This document shows, piece after piece, positions 14,927 to 15,269 of a stretch of DNA of 15,269 nucleotides; position 1 is the stretch's first letter; every line of letters begins with the position of its first letter. A program made the position numbers and the translations under genes. The notes beneath the pieces are model-generated. The model had not been told where the DNA came from. It searched no databases and saw only the letters and a program-made list of their open reading frames with translations. The stretch is from JALHRI01 sp044351685 (GTDB lineage: Bacteria; Pseudomonadota; Alphaproteobacteria; Rickettsiales; UBA3002), in the NCBI GenBank assembly GCA_044351685.1, contig JBILFK010000026.1, positions 1 through 15,269 on the forward strand, read 5' to 3'.

Positions 14927-15181
14927 ATGGTTGGCCTTTTCAAACGCCTGTTTTTTCTGGCTTGCGCCACCATGATAATTGTGGCGGTGTTGTGGCTTTC
15001 GGTAAGCCTGTTTATTGCGTTATTTTTGCTTGGCGTTCTTATCGCGGCCATTATGGCGATGCGTAACGCATTCGCGCCTAAACGTACCATCTATTCACAA
15101 GCCGATGCCCCCACGCATATTCGCATCGAAGAAAGTAACGTGATTGAAGCCGAATATCAGGTGATGGATAAAAAGGAATAA
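14927..15181 (+). CDS. Small membrane protein of unknown function
   Basis: An 84-residue protein with a strongly hydrophobic stretch from about residue 8 to 47, long enough for one long or two short helices, then a short charged tail (KKE end). I do not recognise it. The ATG is preceded by GGGG about 10 bases upstream, a modest ribosome site. It is divergent from the glycosyltransferase gene. The composition argues for a real gene: basic residues flank the hydrophobic part, and the tail keeps normal codon variety. Confidence 0.65.
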   Translation: MVGLFKRLFFLACATMIIVAVLWLSVSLFIALFLLGVLIAAIMAMRNAFAPKRTIYSQADAPTHIRIEESNVIEAEYQVMDKKE

Positions 15182-15269
15182 TGGCGGAGCAGACGTAGGG
15201 TAACCTAGAAAGGTCTCAGCCGCAGTTTAGCTGGATTTTTCGAAAGCAAAACAGCAAATTTACTGTAAA
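15182..15269. other. Right-edge non-coding sequence
   Basis: No supported gene. Short dyads are present (CAGC...GCTG before GATTTTT near 15219-15240, and ACAG...CTGT at 15250-15265). The first could be a weak terminator for the small membrane-protein gene, but the stem is only four pairs. Confidence 0.3.

Noticed and set aside
14428..15090. A 220-codon minus frame across the glycosyltransferase 5' part and the small membrane gene
   Set aside because: It overlaps the glycosyltransferase family 9 signature in another frame and is rich in Arg/Ser/Cys/His, typical of a shadow frame.

Overview
The window looks like the chromosome of an alphaproteobacterium. The evidence is protein style: an AmgK/MurU peptidoglycan-recycling pair, a stand-alone HisI whose metal motif reads D-D-D-Q-D and which carries ASCHVGYRSCFYR, Rickettsiales-like VirB8 and VirB9, a family-9 (heptosyltransferase-type) glycosyltransferase and a proteobacterial AmtB. 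Genus cannot be fixed from sequence reading alone. No tRNA, rRNA, CRISPR array or insertion sequence was seen, and coding density is high.

Layout. (1) 1-1395, plus strand: the 3' part of amgK and a complete murU, coupled by a 4-base ATGA overlap. (2) 1392-7462, minus strand: two large exported proteins of unknown function, a 1557-residue protein and, directly downstream, one of about 465 residues. Their genes are joined by a TAATG stop/start. The second gene's stop codon overlaps murU's stop codon. (3) 7463-7573: an AT-rich divergent promoter region. (4) 7574-9611, plus strand: virB8-virB9-hisI as a tight operon ending in a strong hairpin terminator. (5) 9649-9944, minus strand: a 71-residue unknown protein with a perfect Shine-Dalgarno and a perfect sigma-54 -24/-12 promoter. 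(6) 10075-12338, minus strand: an MscS-type channel and a succinylglutamate desuccinylase/aspartoacylase-family metalloenzyme, again joined by ATGA. (7) 12520-13881, plus strand: amtB with its terminator. (8) 13880-14764, minus strand: a glycosyltransferase family 9 gene, convergent on amtB. (9) 14927-15181, plus strand: a small membrane protein.

Most of the window is housekeeping. The part worth attention is 1392-9110. There, two inner-membrane/periplasmic type IV secretion components (VirB8, VirB9) are divergent from a giant Sec-exported protein. That protein has an Ala-Pro linker, nine 17-18-residue repeats with an L-x-N-L-P core, a short 11-residue Gly/Asn repeat and a cysteine-rich C-terminal half. 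No virB10, virB11, virD4, virB4 or virB6 is present here. I infer that the two exported proteins are surface or periplasmic partners of a dispersed VirB-type machine. The second signal of note is the sigma-54 promoter, with a 13-bp palindrome about 140 bp upstream of its predicted start site, controlling a tiny uncharacterised gene.
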